This document shows positions 43,330 through 50,846 of a stretch of 64,000 nt of DNA, piece by piece. This DNA comes from Bacilli bacterium (GTDB lineage Bacteria; Bacillota_I; Bacilli_A; ML615J-28; CAG-698). A program made the position numbers and the translations under genes. The DNA is taken from positions 105,016 through 169,015 of the forward strand of contig JAGCUR010000016.1 of assembly GCA_017962745.1 (NCBI GenBank). The letters are read 5' to 3'. Within the stretch, counting starts at the first letter, position 1, and the number at the start of each line of letters is the position of its first letter. A model generated the notes under the pieces. That model was not told the origin of the DNA and searched no databases. It worked only from the letters and a program-made list of their open reading frames with translations.

Positions 43330-43390
43330 AATAATTGCTCCTTTCGCATATATAATTAACAAAAGGAGCATCTTATTTCTTATTAAAATA

Positions 43391-43420
43391 AAAAACTTTC
43401 CGAAAAATCGGAAAGTTTTT
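43391..43420 (-). terminator. Terminator of hppA
   Basis: AAAAACTTTCCGA/TCGGAAAGTTTTT, a 13-bp stem with flanking T-run. Confidence 0.85.
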
Positions 43421-43426
43421 AATGTA

Positions 43427-45592
43427 TTATCCAAATATTTGCATAACTAGAGCATATAATGCGCTAATTAATACGAATAATGTAGTAGCTACTGTTGACA
43501 TCATCTTAATGAAGATATCTAGAGCAACACCAACAACGTCTTTTCTAGTATCACCGATTGTATCACCAGTTACGGCTGCTTTATGAGCGGCTGTTCCTTT
43601 GCCGTGGCCTTCGATTGCGCCAGATTCAATATATTTCTTAGCGTTATCGAATGCACCACCTGAGTTACCCATGAAGATAGCTCTAGGAATTGCAACGATT
43701 GTAGAACCTAGTAAGATACCTAAAACTAGTTCTGGTCCAAAGATGGCACCAGCTACTAGTGGAACTGCTAAAGCGATGATAGATGGAACTAACATTCTCT
43801 TTAAAGCAGATGATGTAGCAAGTCTTACAAGTTCGTTATAATCTGGTTCTACTTCTCCAGTTAATACACCAGGTTGTGATAATTGTCTATCACCAACGTC
43901 AGCTAATTCCTTAGCTGATTTGATTGTATTATCTGTTAATAATGCACAGAAGAATTCAATTAAACCACCACCGATGATTGCACCAGCGATTAATAAGAAA
44001 TCAGATACTTTTGGTGCTTCTGCGAAGTGACCAACAAACGCACAAATTAATGATACAGTAGCGAATGCAGCTGATCCAATGGCAAAGCCTTTACCGATAG
44101 CAGCTGTAGTATTACCAACTGAGTCTAATTTATCTGTGATTTCACGTACATCTGGGTCTAAGTGGCATGATTCTGCAAGACCACCAGCGTTATCAGCGAT
44201 TGGTCCGAATGCATCGATTGATACAGTTGTACCAACAAATGAAAGCATTCCAAGAGCAGCAATTGCGATACCATATGTTCCGCATAATAAGCCTGAAACG
44301 ATTAGTGATACACCAATGATTAAAATTGGGAATAAGCAGCTCTTACTACCAACTGCATCGCCTTTAGTAACTACGAATGCTTCACCTTCAGTAGCATATT
44401 CAGCGATAGTCTTTGTTGGAGAATAATCAGCACTTGTGTAGTATTCAGTAATTAAACCGATTGCTACACCACTAATAATACCAAGGCATGCACTAACAAA
44501 TGGTGATGCCCAACCAATCTTCCATCCTAAAGCTTCAAAGTTAGCATCCTTGAATGCTACATAGCTTAGCACTCCACAAACAACTAATGTAATACCAGCA
44601 GAAATATATGTTGCTAAGTTCAATTCTTTAGATGGGTTGTTACCCATTTTACGAATAGTAACAATGAAAATACCAAGTACGCAACCTAGTAATCCACCAC
44701 CTGCCATTACTAGTGGGAAGATGTATGCGCTATTGAATAATTCAGCGCTCGCAATCATTCCACTTTCAAGTAATGAAATAGCGATTACGATTGATGCTGC
44801 AATTGTTGCTACAAAGCTTTCAAGTAAGTCTGAGCAGTTACCAGCAATATCGTTAACGTTATCACCGATGAAGTCAGCAATTACGTTAGGAACTCTACTA
44901 TCATCTTCTGGTAAATCATTTCTGATCTTACCTAAGATATCGGCTGAAATGTCAGCTGCTTTTGTATAGTTACCACCAGCAACACGGTTAAACATTGCTA
45001 CAGTTGAGCAACCAAGTGCATAAGTAGTGATTCTCATAACTGATGTATTAGTTAATAATGCATCAATCTTTATGATTCCGCAGCCATTAAATAATTTTAT
45101 ACCAGTTAAAGTTGAAATTGCTTGATCTGATGTACCAATTCCGCTTAATAAAACGATCAATACGATACCAAGTAATCCACATGCTTGAACAGCTAGACCT
45201 GAAATTGATCCACCTGATAAAGCTACTTTAACAGTTTCTCCAATTGATAAAGATGTTCTAGCTTTGTTAGCAGTACGAACATTAGCATAAGTTGCTGATT
45301 TCATACCAACGATACATACAACACTAGACATTACTGCACCTAGTAAATATGTAAGACCGCTAAATGATTCAATAAATAAACTGAATAAAATAGCAAGTAC
45401 AGCTACTACGATACCAATTGTTTTAAATTCTTTTAAAATAAATACGTTAGCACCTTCACGAATGATTCCACTCATCTTAACCATACGATCAGTACCTTCA
45501 TCCATTCGCTTAATCTTGATGTAATTATAAACTACAAATAAAGCCGCAATTAAGCAAATTCCAATAACTATGTAAAGCCACCATTGTGTCAT
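43427..45592 (-). CDS. hppA: Membrane-bound ion-pumping pyrophosphatase
   Basis: A 721-residue protein with about 16 membrane helices. Family motifs are NYTKAADISADILGK, LPEDDSRVPNVIADFIGDN, LITEYYTSADYSPTKTIA and FGPIADNAGGLAE. GNTTAAIGKGFAIGSAA has Ala where potassium-independent pumps have Lys, which points to the K+-stimulated class pumping H+ or Na+. It hydrolyses PPi to energise the membrane. Oddities: the usual NVGDVAGMGADL is NVNDIAGNCSDL, and the usual GKVE is GKIR, so some conserved residues around the PPi site are changed. Catalytic Asp residues in both blocks are kept. Its RBS is an AAAGGGG 13 nt upstream. Confidence 0.92.
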   Translation of the reverse strand: MTQWWLYIVIGICLIAALFVVYNYIKIKRMDEGTDRMVKMSGIIREGANVFILKEFKTIGIVVAVLAILFSLFIESFSGLTYLLGAVMSSVVCIVGMKSATYANVRTANKARTSLSIGETVKVALSGGSISGLAVQACGLLGIVLIVLLSGIGTSDQAISTLTGIKLFNGCGIIKIDALLTNTSVMRITTYALGCSTVAMFNRVAGGNYTKAADISADILGKIRNDLPEDDSRVPNVIADFIGDNVNDIAGNCSDLLESFVATIAASIVIAISLLESGMIASAELFNSAYIFPLVMAGGGLLGCVLGIFIVTIRKMGNNPSKELNLATYISAGITLVVCGVLSYVAFKDANFEALGWKIGWASPFVSACLGIISGVAIGLITEYYTSADYSPTKTIAEYATEGEAFVVTKGDAVGSKSCLFPILIIGVSLIVSGLLCGTYGIAIAALGMLSFVGTTVSIDAFGPIADNAGGLAESCHLDPDVREITDKLDSVGNTTAAIGKGFAIGSAAFATVSLICAFVGHFAEAPKVSDFLLIAGAIIGGGLIEFFCALLTDNTIKSAKELADVGDRQLSQPGVLTGEVEPDYNELVRLATSSALKRMLVPSIIALAVPLVAGAIFGPELVLGILLGSTIVAIPRAIFMGNSGGAFDNAKKYIESGAIEGHGKGTAAHKAAVTGDTIGDTRKDVVGVALDIFIKMMSTVATTLFVLISALYALVMQIFG

Positions 45593-45666
45593 TATTAAAA
45601 AAATCCCCTTTCAATACGAATTTTCATACATTTACCATTATATTCCAAATACCGTCAATATTCAAT

Positions 45667-45691
45667 AAAAAAAAGATGCATTGCATCTTTT
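45667..45691 (-). terminator. Terminator of the MFS gene
   Basis: AAAAGATGCA/TGCATCTTTT with T-run on the minus strand. Confidence 0.8.
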
Positions 45692-45697
45692 AAATGA

Positions 45698-46879
45698 TTA
45701 TTTTTCTATTTGTTCTTCTGTTACTTCTTCTTTCTTTTTATTTAGTAACGGAATTAAAAATGAATAAAGCAATAATACGCATGAAGCAATAAAGTTAATT
45801 AGGAAATAACTCTTATAACCATATGCTTCAATCAAGTTACCATTTACATTATTAAATATGAATAATAAAATCGCATAAACTAAAGTACATAACATTATTC
45901 CTTTAGTTGCTTTGTCTTCGCCAACTAAATCAATAATATACTGATAACTTACATGTAACATAATACCATATCCGATTCCACGTAAGCCTGATGTTGCTAT
46001 TACTAACCATACTGGAGCATATAAATAACATACAAGTATTCTAATAGCTAAAGTAAAAGCCGATATTATTAATAAAATATATGGCGATACTTTCTTATTT
46101 ATCTTATTTAGAATAAGTAATGTTACTAGTTCTACGGCTACAAAATAAGAAAATACGAGCCCGTATCCATCGCTATCTACCCCTCTAGTCTCTAAATATG
46201 TTCCTAAGAAGTTACTATTTGTAAAGATTAGGGCAAGCATTAATCCATAAAAGAACATAAAGAAGATAAACCTTTTATTGGTTAATACTACTTTATAGTC
46301 GGTTGAATCTTTTTTATTTTGGACATGTTCTTCTTCAATATGAATATCTTTTAATAATAAATAAAGTATACCGCTAATGGTAAATAGCAAAAAGCTTACG
46401 CCAAATGCTACTTGATAACTTACTAGTTTACAAACATAGCCACCAACTGCGGTTGCAATAATGTATGATGCTGATCCAAACAATCTAAATCCCGAATAGT
46501 TTTGTTTAGAATTATCGCAGTATATAGCAAGTAGCGAATCCATTAACCCGTAATGACAAGCCCCAAAGATCGCCATTAGAATCGCAAGGCCAGTAATAAA
46601 ATAAAAATCACTACTAAAACCAATTAGTAAAATCATCAATCCTTCTAGGATTGATATTATGCCTAAAGTGATTTTGGTCGTTTTGATTTTATTACAAATC
46701 TTAGCATAGATTGGATTTAAAATGATAGCTAGTAATGGCGATATACTTAAGATAAAACCAATCTTTGCTTCTAATAAGCCTCTACTTACTAAATATAAAG
46801 CAAAGAATGGATAAAAGAATCCATCGCCTAAATATCTAATAGCGGTTAATGCTTTGTATTTTATGTTTTCTTTTTTCAT
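45698..46879 (-). CDS. Major facilitator superfamily transporter
   Basis: A 393-residue protein with about 12 hydrophobic helices. An early FYPFFALYLVSRGLLEAKIG and a mid-protein polar loop (HIEEEHVQNKKDSTDYKVV) separate two six-helix halves. The layout resembles the LacY/nucleoside-permease-like MFS_1 and MFS_2 branch (the start reads ALTAIRYLGDGFFYPFFALY). The C-terminus is cytosolic and charged. The substrate is unknown. It is monocistronic, with terminators on both sides. Confidence 0.8.
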   Translation of the reverse strand: MKKENIKYKALTAIRYLGDGFFYPFFALYLVSRGLLEAKIGFILSISPLLAIILNPIYAKICNKIKTTKITLGIISILEGLMILLIGFSSDFYFITGLAILMAIFGACHYGLMDSLLAIYCDNSKQNYSGFRLFGSASYIIATAVGGYVCKLVSYQVAFGVSFLLFTISGILYLLLKDIHIEEEHVQNKKDSTDYKVVLTNKRFIFFMFFYGLMLALIFTNSNFLGTYLETRGVDSDGYGLVFSYFVAVELVTLLILNKINKKVSPYILLIISAFTLAIRILVCYLYAPVWLVIATSGLRGIGYGIMLHVSYQYIIDLVGEDKATKGIMLCTLVYAILLFIFNNVNGNLIEAYGYKSYFLINFIASCVLLLYSFLIPLLNKKKEEVTEEQIEK

Positions 46880-46934
46880 ACTACTTTCCTACTTAATTAC
46901 TAGTAGATTATACTCTAAATCATCAATAAAATAA

Positions 46935-46964
46935 ATACAAGTTTAGTAAAAACTAAACTTGTAT
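46935..46964 (-). terminator. Terminator of the 131-residue membrane protein gene
   Basis: ATACAAGTTTAGT/ACTAAACTTGTAT with a 4-nt loop, then TTATTTTATT on the minus strand. Confidence 0.75.
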
Positions 46965-46970
46965 ATATGA

Positions 46971-47366
46971 TCAACCGAGTCCGGCTCTTATTAAAATAAA
47001 CTTAGCGATGACAAATAAAATACTAAATCCTAAGAATCCATCAAATACATAACTTAAGATTCTAATCCATTTCGTTTCTACTTGCCTATTTCTAATAGAA
47101 ATTGGCAGTAAAATAATTGAAGTAACTAAAATAAAGGCCATCGGGATAAAAAATGCCAGTATAATAGCAAACCCTACAAATATAGCCGCAAAACCTGTTG
47201 CTATTTGAGCGCCAGCGTCTCCTTCATTTTGTTCTTGTGATGAAGCAATAAAATTATCCATCGCCTCTTTAAAACTTGAAGTAGCTAAAATAAGAATAAT
47301 AACTAAAATAATTGTTAAGAATACACTAATAACAATACTTGATGCTAATCCTTTTTTATTATTCAT
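46971..47366 (-). CDS. Small membrane protein of unknown function
   Basis: A 131-residue protein with three to four hydrophobic segments: SSIVISVFLTIILVIILILA, an Ala/Phe-rich IATGFAAIFVGFAIILAFFI, FILVTSIILLPISI and a C-terminal one. A short polar loop (SSQEQNEGDAG) lies between the first two. No domain was recognised. It starts 11 nt after the spermidine-synthase-like gene, so the two form an operon. Confidence 0.6.
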   Translation of the reverse strand: MNNKKGLASSIVISVFLTIILVIILILATSSFKEAMDNFIASSQEQNEGDAGAQIATGFAAIFVGFAIILAFFIPMAFILVTSIILLPISIRNRQVETKWIRILSYVFDGFLGFSILFVIAKFILIRAGLG

Positions 47367-47377
47367 GATTTCACCTT

Positions 47378-48988
47378 TTAATTACTTAAATAATCAAGTA
47401 ATCCTTTTAATCCTCTTTCTTTATAAATATCTTTATAAAAAGATACTTCATCACCAATTAATGTATCAATTACTCCAATTCCTAGTAATTCTACTGGTGC
47501 TTTATCATCAGTTAGGACTAAATCACCACCACTATATTCTTCAAGTCTAGCTTCTACATAAGTATTTAGAAAATATTTAAGTGTTTCATCTTCAATTGTT
47601 TCTATATTATTATGCAAGTTAGTTAGCATTTGAGCGTTATTTGATGCTAGTAAGATACGATTTGTCGAACTGCGAACATCCACATAATGTACTTCGCTAA
47701 AGCATTTAGTGATTGTATCACATAAATAGAAATTGATGTTTCCTTCTTCATCTGATCGCATATTTAAGTTTACTACCATTACGCCATCATCAGTTAAATG
47801 GTCTTTAACTAAATTAAAGAACTCAATAGTTGACATTTGAAATGGAATTGTGATGTCTTGATAAGCATCTAACATTATAACATCATATTTTTCTTTATCG
47901 ATATTTAAAAATGCTCTACCATCATAATTATAAACTTGACAATCTTCTGATAGGTGAAAGTATTCATAAGATAATCTAATGATATCTTTATCAATTTCCA
48001 CCCCAGTTATGTCCACATTATTAAAATATTTATAAGTTTGGGTAGCGTAAGTTCCACTTCCCATCCCGAGTATTAACATTTTTGTGTTAGCACGGTTATA
48101 AATATTACTAGCTGGTAATGCTGATAAGCAATAATTATAATAATCACCAGTGTAAAGACTATCAGTTTTATAATATGTTGACTGGACGCCAAATAATACG
48201 TTTGTAGAGAGGTCGATACTAGTATCGTCTTCCGTAACTCTTAAGTAGTTATATACTGATTCACCTTCATAAACTGAGTTTTCTTCCCAAAAAGCGAAAT
48301 TAGTTTTCGATCCAAATATAAAGCCTAACGTTAATAATATTATTCCGACAATTGCTTTAATTGGAAATAGTTTGCAAGATACAAAATATACAATCGATAA
48401 TACTAATAATATTGCCGCAAAAATTAAAAATGTTAGATTAGTTCCAATCGTTGGGATGGTTACAAATGTTGGTAAGAATGTACCAATGATTGAACCAACT
48501 GTATTAAAAGCTCCTAACCATCCAACTGTCTTTCCACTTTCATCTAATGACTTAGTAGCATATTTAACAAGTGATGGTGTTGTGGTACCAAGTAAGAATA
48601 GTGGGAAGATAAATAAAATGATGCAAGATGCTGTTGCGGCGACAATTAAGTAGCCTGAACTTACTGTAAATATTAGTAAAGCAGAAATTCCCGCTATTAC
48701 ATATTTACCAACTAGCGGAATTAGCGCTAGCCAACAAGCAGCAATTATAATTCTGCCATATAATTTATCAGGGTTAGGATCTTTATCAGCTTTCTTACCA
48801 CCATAAATGTTGCCTAAAGCCATGGCAATCATAATGGACCCGATAACGATTGTCCAAACGATTTGGCTTGAAGAAAAGTATGGAGCAAGTAATCTTTGAG
48901 CACCTAACTCTACTGCCATAACACTCATACCTGCGAAAAACTCAGTTAGGTATAAAAATATTTTGTTGTTTAAAATCCTTTTATTCAT
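47378..48988 (-). CDS. Membrane-fused spermidine-synthase-like protein
   Basis: A 536-residue protein. The N-terminal half has about seven to eight membrane helices (starting FLYLTEFFAGMSVMAVELGAQRLLAPYF, a conserved opening in this family). The C-terminal half is a SpeE-like aminopropyltransferase/methyltransferase domain with MLILGMGSGTYATQTYKYF, GVEIDKDIIRLSY and DVIMLDAYQD. Such fused proteins are common and annotated as spermidine synthase, but the substrate is unproven and no polyamine genes lie near. The Asp in MLDAY takes the position of the catalytic Asp. Confidence 0.82.
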   Translation of the reverse strand: MNKRILNNKIFLYLTEFFAGMSVMAVELGAQRLLAPYFSSSQIVWTIVIGSIMIAMALGNIYGGKKADKDPNPDKLYGRIIIAACWLALIPLVGKYVIAGISALLIFTVSSGYLIVAATASCIILFIFPLFLLGTTTPSLVKYATKSLDESGKTVGWLGAFNTVGSIIGTFLPTFVTIPTIGTNLTFLIFAAILLVLSIVYFVSCKLFPIKAIVGIILLTLGFIFGSKTNFAFWEENSVYEGESVYNYLRVTEDDTSIDLSTNVLFGVQSTYYKTDSLYTGDYYNYCLSALPASNIYNRANTKMLILGMGSGTYATQTYKYFNNVDITGVEIDKDIIRLSYEYFHLSEDCQVYNYDGRAFLNIDKEKYDVIMLDAYQDITIPFQMSTIEFFNLVKDHLTDDGVMVVNLNMRSDEEGNINFYLCDTITKCFSEVHYVDVRSSTNRILLASNNAQMLTNLHNNIETIEDETLKYFLNTYVEARLEEYSGGDLVLTDDKAPVELLGIGVIDTLIGDEVSFYKDIYKERGLKGLLDYLSN

Positions 48989-49043
48989 AAATTATCCTCT
49001 AATCCATTTTACCATTTTTTCATCTAAATCCCAACAATAAAAT

Positions 49044-49064
49044 TAACGAGGCAATGCCTCGTTA
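49044..49064 (-). terminator. Terminator of the Na/Pi cotransporter gene
   Basis: TAACGAGGCA/TGCCTCGTTA stem followed by a T-rich tail. Confidence 0.75.
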
Positions 49065-49067
49065 GTT

Positions 49068-50714
49068 TTATGCTTTCATATTATCATCACCAGTTGGGTT
49101 AACTATTGAATAACCGATGTTAGTTAAGTGGTCGGCACATCTTTCAAGTTCTGTTAACAAATTAGAATGGAATGGTGATAATTCGTTATTACATTCATTT
49201 TTCTTAATACGATTGAAATGATTATTACTGAATAATTCTTTTAAATCATCAGTTTCATCTTCTAATTCATGAAGTTTTTGTAAATCATCATATTTTTGAA
49301 GCATGAATATTTTACTAGATAAGTTAAACATCTCTTTTAACACATCTGCATAGCTACTAAATTCTTCTACTGCCACATCAGAAAACTTTAAGTCTTCAGA
49401 TTGCATTTTTCTAGCCATCGATAAGAAGTTACATGCATGGTCACCGATACGTTCAATGTCATTAATTACGTGGTAGTATGCACCGATCTTCTTTTCATCA
49501 TTTAAACTTGCTTTTGATGATATTTTAATTAAGTAATCTGATATCGAATTATTTAAAAAGTCGATGTCATCTTCTCTTGCTTCAATTTCTTTTGCTTTAC
49601 TTAAATCTTGGTAAAGCATAGCATCAATTCCTAAGAACAAGTTAATACGTGCCAGCTCTAGCATGCCTTCAATTTCTTTTTTAACTTGGATAATCGCAAC
49701 TGATGGTGTATTGATTAAGTTATTATCTAGATGGTGGATAATTCCTTGTTGTTTTAGACTCGCTTTATCCTTGAATGCTTTATTAGCGAATGCTTCAATT
49801 GGCTTAGTTAAAGGTAAGACAATGATTAAGAATAATACATTATAAACTACCGTAAATAATGCTAACATGATCGCTATATCATCGCTAGGGACATTATTAA
49901 GCATGTTAAATAATGGTGTAGATACTGCCCATACGATAATTGTCGCTAGTATTGCCCCAATTACCCTAACAATGATTACAGAATTTGTTACTCTTTTAGC
50001 TAAGATATTACTCTTTAAGCTAGCTAAGAATGTTGGCATTAAAGCACCAATTGTGGCACCAAGTACTAAATAAAAACCTGATGATATTAAATTAGGATTA
50101 GTTCCAACCATTACGATAATAATACCGTTAGTAGCTGATGATGATTGGGTAAGCATTGTAAGGAGTGCCCCAATAATCATCAAAAGGATTGGAAAGTTAA
50201 TGCTACTTAAAATATTAACAATTCCATTTTGAATAGTCGCTAGTGAAAATGCACCCTTCATGGCTTCTAGTCCAAAGAATAAAATACCAAAGCCTACTAA
50301 TACTTCTCCCACACTTTTAATACCTTCATTTTTAAAGAAGCCAAAGATAAACCCAATAAATGCTACTAGCATTAAAAACATTGAAAAAGAAAATGAAGAT
50401 AATGCAACTAATACACCTGTAATAGTTGTCCCTACAAACGCACCAAGCATTAACGATATACCTTGAGAAAACGTTAAAGCGCCTGCACTCAAGAAGCCGA
50501 CAACCATTACGGTTGTGGCACCACTTGATTGCACAATCGCAGTTGTGCCGGCACCAATCGCAGCTGATGCTATTTTATTATCTTTAATTTTCCTAAATAG
50601 TTTTCTAATTGATCCACCAGCACAAGTTTTTAGTCCATTAGACATAAAATTCATACCAGTTACAAATACAACTAGACCTACTAGTAAATAAATAATTTGT
50701 TTTACTACTTCCAT
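49068..50714 (-). CDS. Na+/phosphate cotransporter with C-terminal PhoU-like domain
   Basis: A 548-residue protein. The N-terminal PNaS transporter has about 8-9 helices and two inverted QSS repeats: GAGTTAIVQSSGATTVMVVG and ALLTMLTQSSSATNGIIIV. The linker leads to a helical PhoU-like cytosolic domain (KEIEAREDDIDFLNNSISDY, VINDIERIGDHACNF, LTELERCADHLTNIGYS) in which the two E-R-x-x-D-H motifs bind metal. It imports phosphate and senses load through PhoU. It fits the phosphate and PPi theme of hppA, pfp and VTC. Monocistronic. Confidence 0.9.
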   Translation of the reverse strand: MEVVKQIIYLLVGLVVFVTGMNFMSNGLKTCAGGSIRKLFRKIKDNKIASAAIGAGTTAIVQSSGATTVMVVGFLSAGALTFSQGISLMLGAFVGTTITGVLVALSSFSFSMFLMLVAFIGFIFGFFKNEGIKSVGEVLVGFGILFFGLEAMKGAFSLATIQNGIVNILSSINFPILLMIIGALLTMLTQSSSATNGIIIVMVGTNPNLISSGFYLVLGATIGALMPTFLASLKSNILAKRVTNSVIIVRVIGAILATIIVWAVSTPLFNMLNNVPSDDIAIMLALFTVVYNVLFLIIVLPLTKPIEAFANKAFKDKASLKQQGIIHHLDNNLINTPSVAIIQVKKEIEGMLELARINLFLGIDAMLYQDLSKAKEIEAREDDIDFLNNSISDYLIKISSKASLNDEKKIGAYYHVINDIERIGDHACNFLSMARKMQSEDLKFSDVAVEEFSSYADVLKEMFNLSSKIFMLQKYDDLQKLHELEDETDDLKELFSNNHFNRIKKNECNNELSPFHSNLLTELERCADHLTNIGYSIVNPTGDDNMKA

Positions 50715-50812
50715 TTATTACTCCAATTATAAACAATATCTAATTACATTTTACTTAAATAGCACATTAAAGTCAAATCAATACAAGCTACTAAATGAGT
50801 TAAACGTTTTCT

Positions 50813-50840
50813 AAAAAAAGTTGCTATTTCTAGCAACTTT
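50813..50840 (-). terminator. Terminator of the helicase gene
   Basis: AAAGTTGCTA/TAGCAACTTT with 7 T on the minus strand. Confidence 0.85.
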
Positions 50841-50846
50841 ATATCA

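Noticed and set aside
43330..43434. N-terminal extension of the Ig-like surface protein
   Set aside because: It runs through the hppA terminator; a proper signal peptide and ribosome site begin at 43329.
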